Shown here in pieces: positions 9,414 to 22,082 of a stretch of 64,000 nt of DNA. The stretch spans positions 24,862,001 through 24,926,000 of the forward strand of contig NC_065551.1 of NCBI RefSeq assembly GCF_022605725.1. The letters are read 5' to 3'. The position numbers and the translations under genes are program-made. The stretch's first letter is position 1. Each line of letters begins with the position of its first letter. Source of the stretch: Anthonomus grandis grandis. Its lineage: Eukaryota; Arthropoda; Insecta; Coleoptera; Curculionidae. The notes under the pieces are model-generated. The model ran no database searches. It was not told the origin of the DNA and worked only from the letters and a program-made list of their open reading frames with translations.

Positions 9414-11654
9414 TGGGTCATTTTTTATTTATTTTTCTTTTAAAGAAAAGGCAATAAGTATGTTAAATATGTCCAATTTTAAAATAAAATTGCATTCATT
9501 TTACCAGCATACGAGATTTGTTTTATTGACAGATGCTAAGCAATCTATTGTAGATAGTATTTTACCAATTTAGGTTTGACTCACTTTAATATTATTCCAT
9601 TTAATTGGAAGTTTGATTTTATGATTTTTTCATTGTAATTTAGTTTAATTTGTAATTAATATACATATCCAAATTATAATTTAATTGTTATATTTTGTAA
9701 AGGTATTCATAAAAATGTAATATTTGGTTGTATGGTCTGATATCGTGAAACTATACAGCTATTTTATATTCAGCATAATATCATTTTATAAAATTAGGCA
9801 AATTTTTAAACCAAGATAAGAGAAATAATGCATATTTTAATTTTTGTCTCTAAAAGTTTATATTTATATCTTTAAAAAATACACTATGATTTACTGGTTA
9901 AGCAAAAATATATATTTTATATAATTGCTTTGCCGATTATGTGATCACTTGTTTTTTATAATATCTTCACTAACTTAATTTTTTTTACGTTTTCATTTCT
10001 AATATTTTTTTATGATACATTATTAGACGATTTTCAAATCAATTCTAAAGTAACAATAAAATTTTATTGTGAAAAATAGAGATTCATTTAAATAAATTGG
10101 TGTCTAATAGTAAAAGAGACCTTATTAAAAAGTAGCAGGTTTATTGCATTTTAAGTTAATATTGTAATCTTATTTTTCAATTTAAAATTTAGCTTACTAT
10201 AGTTTTTTAAAAGTGCTATCATACTTTAATTTTTGTATGTATTGCTTTCTTTCTTCTTTTTTTTTTACAGTTATCACAAAATATTCATTTAACATTCGAT
10301 TTATGTCAATAAATTACATACCTTTAAAATAATTTCTTCTGCTTTCCTCTAATTATTGACTATTTAGATATATTAAAATTGAAAATGTTAAAATCAAACC
10401 CGACAAACAGCCTAGTGCATTGAAAGAAATTATTAAAATTTTATAATTTCATATAAAATTTTTTAAGAAAATCATGTTTCTACTGGAATAAATTCAACAA
10501 AATTTACCCCCTTTTACACTTAGAAATTATTTTAAATTTGAAATGCAAAAATTATTACTTTGTAAAAAAAAATATTGTTTCTGTATAGATTATGCATTTT
10601 GATATTGGATTCACATTGTGTTCGTGTTAAACTTAAGCAATGTTGGCAGTTTTGTATGTTTGGAAGCTTCTTTATAATCTTTTTTAATTTTGACGTCTTT
10701 TAGTAAACGTTTCTTCTAATTTTTCGAAAGCATATTTTGATAAATGCACACAAAATATAATTTTAAATTATTTTGATCAAAGTTGATATATTTTGTTAAT
10801 ATCCGAATTTTGAATGTCAAAACTACAAGAACAAAATAAAAAATACAAGATTTCAAGTAGAAAAAAAGTTAGTGGATACAAAAAATCAATTATATGCTTT
10901 TAGGTTATGCACAAGGTTATTTAAACTTTTATTGAGTTTTCTGTTGTTGTAGCGTTTGTGGAGTTGGTTTTTTAGTGAATAATTTAGCACAATTTTTAAA
11001 AATATTTTTTTAGGTTCTAGTATCAACGTCAAGTAATCCATATTTAAAAAAAGCAAGATGATACAAAACTTATTGATACATATACTTTTATGTGTTTTAT
11101 ATTCTTGTAATCAAAACTTTTTCGCGCATCAAATATTACTTATTAATTTTTTCTTGTTTAAAATTAAACTAATTTACATTGTTCCTAAACCCGGACCTAA
11201 AGTGAATAACAATAAACTTACATTACAAAAAAAATTCAAATGCTTAACGCGTATCACGGAGCTGAACTATCGAACAAAGACAGATATATAGCAACAGCAT
11301 TGTTGAAGCGAGGTGGTGCGGTATTTATTATGATTTATTTGTGTCTAATAATATTTGAAAAAAAATCACCTAAGGCAATGGGAGCCGTTTTGATATCAGT
11401 CATGAAGCGTAACATGAACGTGCAATATCATTTTGTTGCATAACTTATAGTGCAACTTTTAATATGAAAATTATACGGGGAGGTGCTGATAGTTTGTAAG
11501 AGAAATAAAAAGTCATTTGTGTAAACTGGATAAGTTGCCTTAAAATAATTAATTATTTAAACAGATTTTTAATAGATATGTATTTTTTCATTATGATAGA
11601 ATTGTAAACATATTTTTGTGGTAATTACTCAAAACATAACTTACTTCAAATAAT
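9414..11654. other. Very AT-rich stretch without recognised genes
   Basis: Expected internal region of the LTR element, but no gag or pol is readable. Open frames at 11058-11291 and 11240-11443 have AT-driven composition and no recognised motif. A pyrimidine tract ending in acag near 10269 looks like a splice acceptor, but no exon-like sequence follows. Confidence 0.4.
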
Positions 11655-14600
11655 CTTCTGCAGAATTACACAGCCTAAGACGTTACCTTTGGAACTGAAT
11701 ATAGTGTAACGTAATTTTGAGAAACACCATGTATATAACTTTTTTATCGATACACGTCAAAACAAATATTAAACTTAATTTAAACTGATTATCAAGAAGC
11801 AGCAACCACCAACAATTCTCAGCTTCGATTCATATACAAACAAACATATTTTCGATCTTGCTCAGAATTAAAGTAGATTTTTATTTCACACTAGTAGATG
11901 ACCAGCTCATACTGATCCCTCATTTGTACCTGCTACTAAAAAGAGAAGATAAAATAAAATATTACCAGTGCTGTATCAAAAAAAAGGTGCTCAACAGATC
12001 ATCCTTAAAACCATCTAGAGAAGATGGTGAGAACATCACTTAAACGAAGACAATACCGTTGGAACCAGAGATGATGCATAGTAGGCTTAAAATAGTCTGT
12101 ATAGATTACTTATTCTTTTACGCATAGAAGTCAGAATAAACAATAAACCTACCTGAAACTATCTTATTTAGATAAGTAAATACGTTGGCTTAGAGCAATT
12201 AATTGATTATTTTTTTTATTTGTTATTAATCCATACAAAATAACAAATTATTATATAACTCTATACATTTTAGCGGGTTTAATCACTTTACTATAAAGTT
12301 TCACCTAGATGTGAACATCCGTATGTGCCAAAACATAAAGAAATATTAAAAGTATTAAGGCTATAAAAGTAATAATCTATATAATATAATCTTTATATGT
12401 TAATTTATATCCTAACTATAATTTTAAATAAAAACAGTGATGTAAAGAGATGGAACAGCTTTGACATAATCTTTCGTTAAAATTGTAAAAAATGTGTTAC
12501 ATTTTTGTTAGAAGGAGATTAAAACATTTAGGTTTGAAATAAGTAACAAATTTATGATTTATTTTTTGCAGCTTGATGAAATCATTAGATTATTGCCAGT
12601 TTTAAATCTAGTTACAATATCATGCTTAGCATCTTGGATTAATTTACTGCTCTTTGCTGTAAAAGAACAAAAAATTTTAATATACAGTGCTCGAGTATTC
12701 TAAATATTTTCTTTATAGAATAATAAATCAGCAGCGTAGTTTTTCTAAATATTATTTTTAGAGTTGTTTTTTGAATAATATTAAGTGGCTCCAATACATT
12801 GTTGTCCAGATCACCCAAGATGAAGATACCATAAGGACCTATTCAGTAATATATAAATTATTAGCAGGAGTTTTAATTATTTTAACAGGTTTTAAAATTT
12901 AACCCACTTAAAGTAATCTTCTCCAACATTGCCGAGCCTAGGTAGCGTCTTACCTTTGGAACAAGATATATTGTAAGTTAATTTTAAGAAATTTATTTTA
13001 TATAGATAACTTAGATAACTTTTTTATTAATAAAAGTCAAAACAAACATTAAACTTAATTGAAACTAAATATCAAGAAGCACCTCCACCAGTCACTTACT
13101 AATTTATACCTTCTACTGAGAAGCGAAGATTAAAAAAAATGATACCAGTCATTTATCAAAAAAAAAGAATAAAATATCGTATTTAAAACTATCTTTTCCA
13201 ACATCGCTACTCAAATGAAGGCATAATACTTAAATTGAATATCCAATAAAAAAAGAATAAAATGACATCAACCGCACACCAGACGGAGATCAAAAAGATT
13301 TTACGATTTTAAAATGTGCTATGGAAGACATTAGGAGAGCATACACTAGTAAGCAGATCCTAATAATAACAGATAGCCCAGCAGCTCTAAGAGCCCCATC
13401 AAACCTTAGGGTTACATCAAAGCTGGTTTAAAAATGCTTCATAGAACACTGATAGGTATAAGAAAGGGAAACAGGGCCGTTAAAGGACACTTTAATAGAA
13501 TTGGAGTGTGTAATAGAGACCTTGATTGCCGGTGGTGTGTAAAGGAACCTAAGACAGTGCGATATATTATTTGCAAATACACCCTAGGAGATAAACTGAA
13601 CCCACAAGTGCTAAATATCATAGCAGCAAAAGACTTAGACCGGCTCATACAAGGCAGCCAGGTGCTACGCTGAGTAATACAGATGCAATATCGGGGTGAG
13701 CACAATAAGCCTTTAGACTAAGGTGTATTCGGATACAATATACGAACATCAAAAGAGGAAAAAAATGGCATAATCCTTGAAGATATTTCATTGTACCTTT
13801 GAGATACTCCGTATAGATTATTTCATTACTGATAGAAGTGCTCAGCACATGTAAATGTCGTGGCTTGAAACCATCTTCTGTAACATTCACTTAGTCAAGA
13901 TATTAGTCTTGCAACTGGAGATCTTGTGCATAACCCACTAACAACCTCCACCAACAACTCTCACCTTTGTTATGTCTACAAAGAAAACTATTTTGATCTT
14001 GACTGGAACTACAACATATTCTTATTACCGGCTCACTCATCTCTAATTTACAACCTCTACTTAGAAGATATGAAATAAAAATATACCAGCAATGGAAGAA
14101 ATACCAGCTGATCCCTATTAAAACCATCTCCAATTATATCCTCCATATCAAGGCATTACTCTTAAGGAGTAGAAATGTTGATTAGCACTTTTGCAATACT
14201 CTATATAAGTTAGTTATTTATTGATTCAAGTCAGAAGAAACAATAAACTGAAAGTCAGCATCAAAAATATCCAGTTTTGGAGTTCTTTTCGGAAAATACT
14301 TTCGATCTCACCCAGAAATAGAACAGCCCTAAATCTGACATAGTCGACGACTAACACGTACGTACTGATTTCTAGTTAATACTCTCTGTTCAGAATAAAA
14401 GATAATAAAATTTACCAAATCAAGGCATTAGCCTTCCCACTAAAGAACTTGTGGAATAATTTTAGGATATTCTGTATAGAATAGAAATTTAAAACAAACA
14501 ATAACTAAACTGAAACTGACCTTTAATGATCAGAAACTGTCAACAACCTCCAACAATGACTCCCAGCTTTGATTCATCTCTGGAGAAAACACTTTCTATT

Positions 14601-15530
14601 TTGACCAGAACTAAGGCAGAGCTTTGTTTTGGCCCAGTCCTTAATCAACTTATACTGATCCCTAATTTACACCCTCTACTTAAAAGAGAAGATTAAATTA
14701 AATGGTATTAGTCAAGTATCGAAGAAGAACATTGTTTAACACATTATCTTTAAAGCCATATTTTCTTTAATGTGGCTTAACTTAAATAACTTCACCCAAA
14801 CGAAGACATTACCCTCGGAACTCAAGATGTTGCTTGGTAATTTTGGGATACTCTATATAGATTACTTCTTTGCCGATAGCAGTCAGAACAAACAGTACAC
14901 CCAACTGAAACTGACCATCAAGAAGCAGAAACCGCCAACAACCTTCACCGATACTTAGTATTGGACTTCTTTTTTGGAAAATAGTTTCTATCTCGCCCAG
15001 AATTAGAGCAAATCCTTAATTTGCTATGGTCCATGACTAGCATGTACTGATCTTTAATCTACACTCTTTACTCAGAAGGAAAAAAAAGTAAATTTACTAG
15101 TCGGGGAAAATTAAATGCTAAGCAAATATAAATGTTATAGCTTAAGACCTTTTGATGTAACATTAACCATATCAAGGCATTACACTTGATTAAGTAAATA
15201 GTATCAGTCAAGTTTCGAAGAAAAAAATTGGCTAACACATCATCTTTAAGGCCATCCTTTCGAACATCACCCAAACCAAGACATTACCCTCGGAACTCGA
15301 GATGTGGATTGGTAATTTTTGAGCCACTCTGTATAGATTACTTCTTTGCCGATAGAAGTCAGAACAAACAGTACACCTAACTGAAACTGACCATCAAGAA
15401 GCAGAAACCGCCAACAACCTCCACCAACAACACCCAGTTTTGGTCCATCTGCGAAGAAAACACTTTCGATCTCGCCCAGAACTAGAGCAGATCCTTACTT
15501 TGGCGTGGTCCGCGACCAGCGCGACCAGCA
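11655..15530 (+). repeat. Divergent tandem array of about eight promoter-like units
   Basis: Related units of roughly 260-480 bp recur head to tail. Landmarks repeat in order: gacattaccctcggaact, ggtaattttgggatactct, (t)gtatagattacttc, gaagtcagaacaaac, ctgaaactgaccatcaag, caacaacctccacc, cgatctcgcccagaac, tgatccctaatttacacc, gaagagaagat. The gtcagaa landmark falls near 11756, 12129, 13036, 14230, 14488, 14882 and 15358. Units near the right end (14805-14945 and 15280-15420) agree at about nine positions in ten, and units to the left are more decayed. In several units a TATA-like box lies 27-30 bases before a TCAGAA-like initiator. The ATACTCTGTATA core also resembles the CACCCTGTATA end of insect mariner elements, so the box may be a transposon relic. 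Confidence 0.65.
13282..13673 (+). pseudogene. LINE retrotransposon fragment: RNase H plus C-terminal zinc region
   Basis: The first part (13282-13431) reads ILKCAMEDIRRAYTSKQILI followed by TDSPAALRAPSNLRVTSKLV, an RNase H domain with its TDS(Q/P)AALRA motif, as in I- and R1-type LINEs. After a stop and a frame change, 13434-13673 reads through GHFNRIGVCNRDLDCRWC, then a KTVRYIICKYT stretch, the cysteine/histidine motif that ends such ORF2 proteins. The segment between (the rest of RNase H) is deleted. It interrupts the tandem array, so it inserted after the array had formed. Not functional. Confidence 0.75.
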
Positions 15531-15660
15531 GCTCAGTGATCCGCCGACCATCGTTAAGACAGCACCACGTCCGGTCGTCTGCAAATCGATTTTACACGTG
15601 CGCGTTACGAGAACCCACCGTGAGCAACCCCTTCGAGCTGATTGACTGACAGCCTTTGCT
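15480..15660 (+). promoter_or_regulatory. CpG-rich block at the end of the array, candidate host promoter
   Basis: Starting inside the last array unit, composition jumps to GC- and CpG-rich (tccgcgaccagcgcgacc, cacgtgcgcgttacg). It contains an arthropod initiator-like ctcagtg near 15532. I see no coding potential I recognise in the 69-codon open frame at 15440-15649. It could be a promoter or simply the best-preserved array unit. Confidence 0.35.
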
Positions 15661-16058
15661 CTTTTTTTTACTATCTTTTCTGGGATTTGGTCACTTAGGT
15701 TCGTTACTTAAACGGTTGTATGGTAAATTTGTAGGGGTTCTTTAGACCCTTGGACTTGAGCTGTGATTATTTTTAAAATCATCGAGATTGGATAGTGGTG
15801 TTGTTTAAAACTTTGAAGATGTTGACGATTACGTTGGTGACTGATGATAATTTGTCGCAGGGTTTCCGATCTACTTGTCTCTGCTTGTCACTGACAGTTT
15901 GCTGAGTTAATTGGCTGTTAAAGTCTTTTGAACTGAGTTTTGGCTTTTGTGATATATAAACTGTGACCTTTTTTTAGCTGGATTTGTAAGCGATAGTGTT
16001 TTGAACTAAGTTCCTTGCCGTTGGTTAAACGTTTTGGTTTAGCTGAAAAAATCAAAAG
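15661..16058 (+). other. Candidate non-coding first exon ending in a splice donor
   Basis: This stretch lacks the low-complexity AT tracts that surround it and ends atcaaaag|gtaagc, a strong donor with the boundary at 16058/16059. A TATATAA box at 15953-15959 could serve a start near 15984, giving a short first exon; a longer one could start in the CpG-rich block. Beyond it the sequence turns at once into intron-like AT-rich DNA. No acceptor exon was identified with confidence. All of this is inference from composition and the donor. Confidence 0.3.
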
Positions 16059-18662
16059 GTAAGCATAGTTTTTTTTTATAATTTATTTTTTGTTTAAAAT
16101 ATCATAAAGTTTGAAACTATCATATTTTAAAAATATCTACTTTGACAAATATTTATTTATTTAATGATTTTTTTTTGAACAATTTTGTAAGTTTTTCCAG
16201 CAGAAATTTTCAATTAAATTTATAAATATTTAGTTTTTAAATAATTTTTTACATTTGTTACTATTTATTATTAAGACAAATATTTTAGACCCTTAGGAAA
16301 ATCAATATATTTTTTTTTTACAAATTAAAACGATTTTTGAAGCTCTTTGTACACATTGTAACAAGCTATTTATTTTATTTAAAACGATAAATAAATATAG
16401 TAAAAAATTATATAAAAGAGATAATTTATGTACAAGAAATTATTAGTCATCTAAAATTTATGCCTGTATGATGAGTATTTGCGTACATTTTAAAAAGGTT
16501 AGCACTGTAATAGCCTGTTGATGTCTTTTCATATTTACTCAGATGCTGGTATTTAAATGATTTTTTATTATTTTTTTCACTTAAAACAATAATAGAAAGA
16601 TATTTAGTTATAAAATTTCAAACAACCTTAGCATATTTGTTATAATAAAATTGGATTATAAACAATAGGCAACGGAAACAATATTAGTCGAGTTTGCTTT
16701 TTATATTGAATTTTCTAAAAATTTTTATTTTAAATTCTAGAAATATTTTAAAATTTAATTACTTTAACTATAAAATTTTATTGTATAATTTATTGTAAAA
16801 AAGGAAATGGAACAAGAAAATTATTAGTATCATAATAAGTTTTCTTATTTTTCTTTCCATAAAAAAAATAATTTTGTTATTTGTTAGTGTTTTATTAATT
16901 TTGTATTTGTTTTATATATTAAAAGCCACTACATTAGAAAAAAAATAAAAATATTAATAATTGTTTGAATTCATTTAGAAAAAAAACAAATAAAATAACA
17001 ATAAATATACGTTAATAAACCTAAATATAAGGCATTTTAAAATAGCTAATTATTTATTGTAAAGCTGTATGAAAAATATGAAACTTAAAGGAATAAGAAA
17101 AATAATTATTAACTTATATTTGTACGTCCTGAGTCTACTTTAAAAAGGTGTATCATTGTAATCGCCTGTTGTTGTCCTTTCGTATTATTTTGGTTTCTGT
17201 TATTAAATGAAATGAATATTATGATATTTATCTTTCATGCTATATTTTTGATACTTTCTCAGTAAATTACCATAATAGAAAAATTACAAAATAATAGACA
17301 AATATTCACAAACATGTTTTAAAAACCAAAACTGATTCCTTCATATATACACTCTAATATGAAAAAACTTGTAAAATGTTAGTTTAATTCAGTAATAAAA
17401 TACTTAAGCCATTTCTCATACCACTTTTACTAACAAAATTATCAAATTTCGTGTATTCATTAAACAACAAATTGGATTACACAAATAACACACATGCAAT
17501 AAACAAAAAGTAACACGCGTTTTGTTTTTTGTGGGCATTTAATTTTAAAAAATTTCACCGGATATGCTTGTCAGACTTCATCTAAAAGTCATTAGTATTG
17601 TGTACTTACAAAAATGTATACACGCTCGTGGACTAGTTTTAATCTTGTTATTAAATCTTTGTAAAACCAGAATTATTTTATTTTATTTTTTTTATTAAAT
17701 TATTTGGAAAGTATTATATGAAAACGCATTTTTGAATAGTCCCATGATGATTAAAGATATAGTCAGTTTTCTTGTTTTTGCCACTGGATAACTGTAATTT
17801 ACATACTACTCCCATATCTATATGATACTTACATTTTGCGTGAGATGTTTCTATATATAAAACCTATAATTTCTTACGCACAATGTAATAATATCATTCA
17901 ATTGAATTGTTTTAATACATCTTGCTCTATGGAGTGAAACATCTTATAAACATAGATTCGCTCAAGCACGATCGTGTGAAATAAAATAATATAATATTAT
18001 TTTATTCTGAGGGTTATCATTAACAAGTATGCATTATTTATTGTCTTTCGTAGAAAAATGGTAATCGTTAAAGATTCGAAGGACCATGAATTTAAATATT
18101 TTTTTGCTTTAGTTTATTACAAATAAAAAAAAATCTATTTTTTTTTCACTTGACTGTATTTGTATGCACTATATTTAAAAAAAAAATTTTAGATTATAAC
18201 AAATAATTATTAGAAACATATTTAGTTAGGTTTTGATCTCTTTATCTTAATCTATTTTGTAATTAAAATTGAATACCTATCAAGTTTTAGAATGCATAAC
18301 TTAAATGTACACGATGTTACCTTTTTTATTTTGTAAGACTTCTTAAAGAAACTCATGATTTTTCTTATGATATAATTAAATTATGGTTATTTATTTTTAC
18401 GGAATTAATAAAAATCTCTTACTCTATTTACTTTAATCATAATTATATAATTGCGGATTTCTAAATTTAGAAATAAACAACATTAACAATTTTTTCCATC
18501 GGGCGTATATGCATTTTGCAAATTGTAGACTACAAATTAATATTAGTTAAAATAAAAAATATATATATTAATTATATTATTCAAAGTATTTTTTTAAACT
18601 AAATTTTAACATTTTTTTATTAAAATATCTCATACAGATCATAACAGTTTCCCTATTTAAAT
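16059..18662. other. Intron-like AT-rich stretch
   Basis: Extremely AT-rich with many homopolymer runs. No domain or paired repeat was recognised. If the upstream donor is real, this is the beginning of a very long first intron. Confidence 0.4.
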
Positions 18663-18890
18663 GCCTTTAAATCTTTATATAGCTTCGCATATAGCCAATT
18701 ATGGCTACGATATTTATGATAATATATAAAATAATTACGAGAAAACTTAAAATATTTTACTAATTCTATAAGAAATTAATAAACATTATTTATTAGTAAG
18801 CATAAACATTATTTAAACAATAAAGTAAATATGATAACCGGAGTCCACTTATGTTATGCATCCTAAAACTTAACTCAATAAATGTAATTC
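18663..18890 (+). repeat. Interspersed repeat, copy A (AGCCA/TGGCT palindrome)
   Basis: It shares an ordered set of blocks with 22083-22320: aatctttatatagcttcgca, a palindromic core tagccaattatggcta (18692-18707), an AT-rich middle, then gataaccggagtccactta and gttatgcatcc. Spacing between blocks is similar in both copies. No coding potential, so it is probably a MITE or SINE-like family. Confidence 0.55.
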
Positions 18891-19279
18891 GAAAAAAAAT
18901 TATAAATTATGAATAATAAGTATATATAAATTGATATTTTTTGAAAAGCTCAAATGCCAAGTTTCTTTACTTTTATTCACATACTTTAGGTATACACATT
19001 CTGTCGCCTATAATTAATAGTAAAAATAGTAAATAAAAAATGCAGGAATAATAGTAAATTATAGCACTAATAGCATACAAAGCCATGTTCCTTTATTTTA
19101 TAATTTTAATAACAACATATTAAACAATAAATAAAAGCCACAACAAATTAAAAATAAAAGTAGCATATTTGAGCTTTGACTCTATAAGATATTGAGTATA
19201 ATACATGCAAAAACTCTTTTAATTTAAAAAAACAACACAACAAACAACAAAAATATTTAAAAAAAACTGCATAAACCAG

Positions 19280-19790
19280 ATGGCTTCCGAACCTGAAGGC
19301 TTCTCGTTTTCATAGAAATAAAACAATAAATGCCAAGCGAAGAGCATCGCGGCATAAATTATCGCGTTGACCTTAAAAAATCTTCTTAATTACCCGATTG
19401 TGTTAAAACAAACTCACTTTAACACATAATATAGAAATGTTTCTTTATATTGTATGCGGTTGAATATGTGTTGCATAAATATTATTTTTATTATTAAAAA
19501 ATCACCTGGTATGGAAAATAATAAGGCAAAGGTACAAAACAAAGGTTGAACCCGTGCATTCACGAGATGGGATGGCGTGTGCCGGGCGGTTTCAAAATCA
19601 CGCCGAGAACATTGTTTTAGAAAATGAATGGCCCCGAGATGCATATCGGCTAACGTGGTAATAAATAAAATATGTTAAATATACTCATTTAAATACACAC
19701 GACGCGCTGGATTTTCGGTTTTGAATGGAAATTAGCCTCGTATTAGGCTACCTGATGACATAATAGTGGGAAGATTATGATCTCTAACAT
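19280..19790. other. GC-richer non-coding island
   Basis: Stands out from the AT background with segments such as gatggcgtgtgccgggcgg and acacacgacgcgctgg. The 76-codon minus frame at 19414-19644 has no recognised motif. It may be a cis-regulatory element or an old repeat. Confidence 0.25.
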
Positions 19791-20689
19791 TAAAAGTTTA
19801 AATTAGCTTATAATTAATTATCTAGAAAATATGATTAATAAGAACCAAACTGTTTATAGGTAAAAGTAAATTTATGTGAGTCCTTTATTTTATTATTATT
19901 TAGCATGCATTATTTGTTATAATCTGCTATTTTCCACAATAACAGGACTTAAATTCCTGACTAAATTGATTCTAACTTATTTGCTTAATTCCCATTTTAA
20001 GTTTTGTCATCGACCGGGATCCTCAAGTTTTCTGATTTTAAGCTCTCTTAATGATCCTAGACTATCCATAAATTATAGGCAATATATCATATTATCTTGC
20101 TTTTTTATTGTTATGAAGGTTCCTTAAAGAAATTAGCGTATCACCTAATCATAATTGATGAGCTATATACCCCTTTTCTTCTTTTTCTTTACTTTTTTCT
20201 ATGGATTTGGCATCATTTGTCCAAACAGCATAGTTAATAGAATTAGGGGATCAACCTTTTTTTGTTGTTGTTATAGTTTTATTTTATATTCAAGTCACTT
20301 TCCTTTCCTCTGATCTGCCTGTTCTACCATTATTTTTTTTTAGCTTTATTAATTTCTGATGATGATCCCAGTTAATTTTGTTTCTCCATAAATCTTGATT
20401 GTTGATAAATTTGTATCATATTTTAACTATTGGTTATTCTCGTTTAATAATTTTTTCTAATTTTTATGTTCTTAATAGTAATATTTTGTATATTCTATAT
20501 TCTGGTTCAAATTGATCAAATATTAGTGACTAATTGTCATTATTTGTAAATTTGTTCTTCCCTTCTTTATTTCTTCAAAATGATCATTTTTAAGCCTTTT
20601 TTTATTTATTTGATTGATGGTCATAATTTTGATAGATTGGAAAATGATTCTTATCAAACTGGTGTTACTCTTTAATTTATCTTTATTTC

Positions 20690-20923
20690 TTAGAAGCATT
20701 TTTCAAATTCCCCTATTAAATGCTCTGCACAAATTATTTTTTGTGTTACAAAATATGGATATTCCCTTTGTAAATCTTCCTTAATTAATTTTTCTCTAAT
20801 TTTGTTTTTCTTGGAAGATTTGGAATATAGTTCTTCTGATAGATTTACACTATTGCAAAATCTTCTTTTGCATACTACATCTATATTTTTCTTAGAGTTA
20901 ATTATTTCAAAATGTCTTCCAAG
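20690..20923 (-). other. Unassigned 77-codon open fragment without a start codon
   Basis: The minus strand is open for 77 codons from a stop near 20924 to TAA at 20690-20692. Its composition is protein-like, charged, with few AT-only codons (for example EKLIKEDLQREYPYFVTQK and IICAEHLIGEFEKC). It has no ATG. I do not recognise the family. It lies 160 bases from the hammerhead-bearing hairpin and might belong to the same retroelement. Confidence 0.25.
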
Positions 20924-21080
20924 CTATGATTTTTCCAGTTCTTGAACTTAAAACTATGAAACTTTAAAAAATTATGACTGTTCTTCAATCAATTAAATAG
21001 CATCAATTTATTAAAATTAGTTTTTATTTTAATTACTAACTCGAAAAATTCATCCATTATCCCAAAGATGCTGGTCATAC

Positions 21081-21251
21081 ACTTTTATAAAAGGTAAAAA
21101 ACACGAAATATCAGTATACACGATATATCAGCTGTTTTGTGTATGTTATGGTCTGATGATGCTCCAGTCGAGCGAAACATGTAACCTTCGTTATTTTATT
21201 AAATGTATTTGTGATGCTGTAGATTTCGTGTTTTTTACCTTTTATAAAAGT
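21081..21251 (+). mobile_element. Hairpin of 29-bp perfect inverted repeats enclosing a ribozyme motif (Penelope-like relic)
   Basis: 21081-21109 (acttttataaaaggtaaaa and onward to gaaat) is an exact reverse complement of 21223-21251. The 113-base interior carries a hammerhead-ribozyme core. Penelope-like retroelements are known to carry such motifs in their terminal repeats. No RT or GIY-YIG coding sequence was found nearby, so this would be a terminal-repeat remnant. Confidence 0.55.
21148..21186 (+). ncRNA. Hammerhead ribozyme motif, Penelope type
   Basis: CTGATGA (21153-21159), a 4-bp stem II gctc/gagc with loop cagtc, and GAAAC (21174-21178) are present in the required order. A minimal stem III (AC-AT-GT) precedes the putative cleavage triplet GTA. 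The ggt before CTGATGA can pair with acc at 21184-21186 as part of stem I. One unpaired base follows CTGATGA. The short stem III is the form reported for Penelope-like elements; whether it self-cleaves is untested. Confidence 0.6.
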
Positions 21252-21734
21252 TTAATTACTAATCTTAACATCTTAAAAATTACATTTAATGGATAGTTTC
21301 CATTGATAATATTCATATTAATATTTTAGCTTTTTGTTCTTTTAATATCTAATATAAATTTATTTCAATATATTCACAGTAGTAGTATCTCATAATCTTC
21401 TTTTTCTATTGTTATTTCAGTGTTTTTTTCTTTTTTATTTCGTAGATTAATATAATTTTATTAACTTTGAGAACTCTGTGTATTTGATAATGGCTAATTT
21501 ACGACTTGTTTATGAACCATTTAAAATTAAGGCTTTCTTTTAGTTGATCTAAAGCTGATCACCCACTTTTTTTTTTTTTCTAATATACTACTACACTTGT
21601 TGCTCTAATATACTACTAATATAAAAAGTATTAAACCTAAAAAAAATCATTTCTTTAACTAAATTTTTGAGCAATTAGCTACTTCTACATCAAGAATAAA
21701 ACGGGAACATTTACAAGAATTTTCATATACAAGT

Positions 21735-22045
21735 AATAGGACAAAAATTAAGAATATGTTTGATGAATCTGAAGAGTACACTCTTACCACGTCTAGTTAT
21801 CAACAAAATGAGATGATTGATGTCTAGTTGTAGTACCTCATTCCACGTAACCCAAACTTCGGGGATTAGCTGTGCCAGAGTCTGTGCACTATGGTGTAAA
21901 GTGGTTTGTTTTCTTCCCAATACATGTTTCAAAGGGATTTAAATCCGGTATACGGGGTGGCCAGGGCAAATCAGTAACGCCTGCTTCTTAAAGAAAGTTC
22001 GTAGCATAACACTCAACATGAAAAGTTTTTTTTTCGTTGTGCATA
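21735..22045 (-). pseudogene. Tc1-like (DD34E) transposase C-terminal remnant
   Basis: The minus strand gives EAGVTDLPWPPRIPDLNPFE around 22000-21930, the third catalytic block of Tc1 transposases with the E in place. After a frameshift it continues in 21932-21723 as LHHSAQTLAQLIPEVWVTWN, then INHLILLITRRGKSV, a typical Tc1 C-terminus. The first two catalytic blocks are missing. It is followed immediately on the right by repeat copy B. Confidence 0.75.
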
Positions 22046-22082
22046 CATCTATTTAGCAACTGTCTAAGCTGACTAATCGCAT

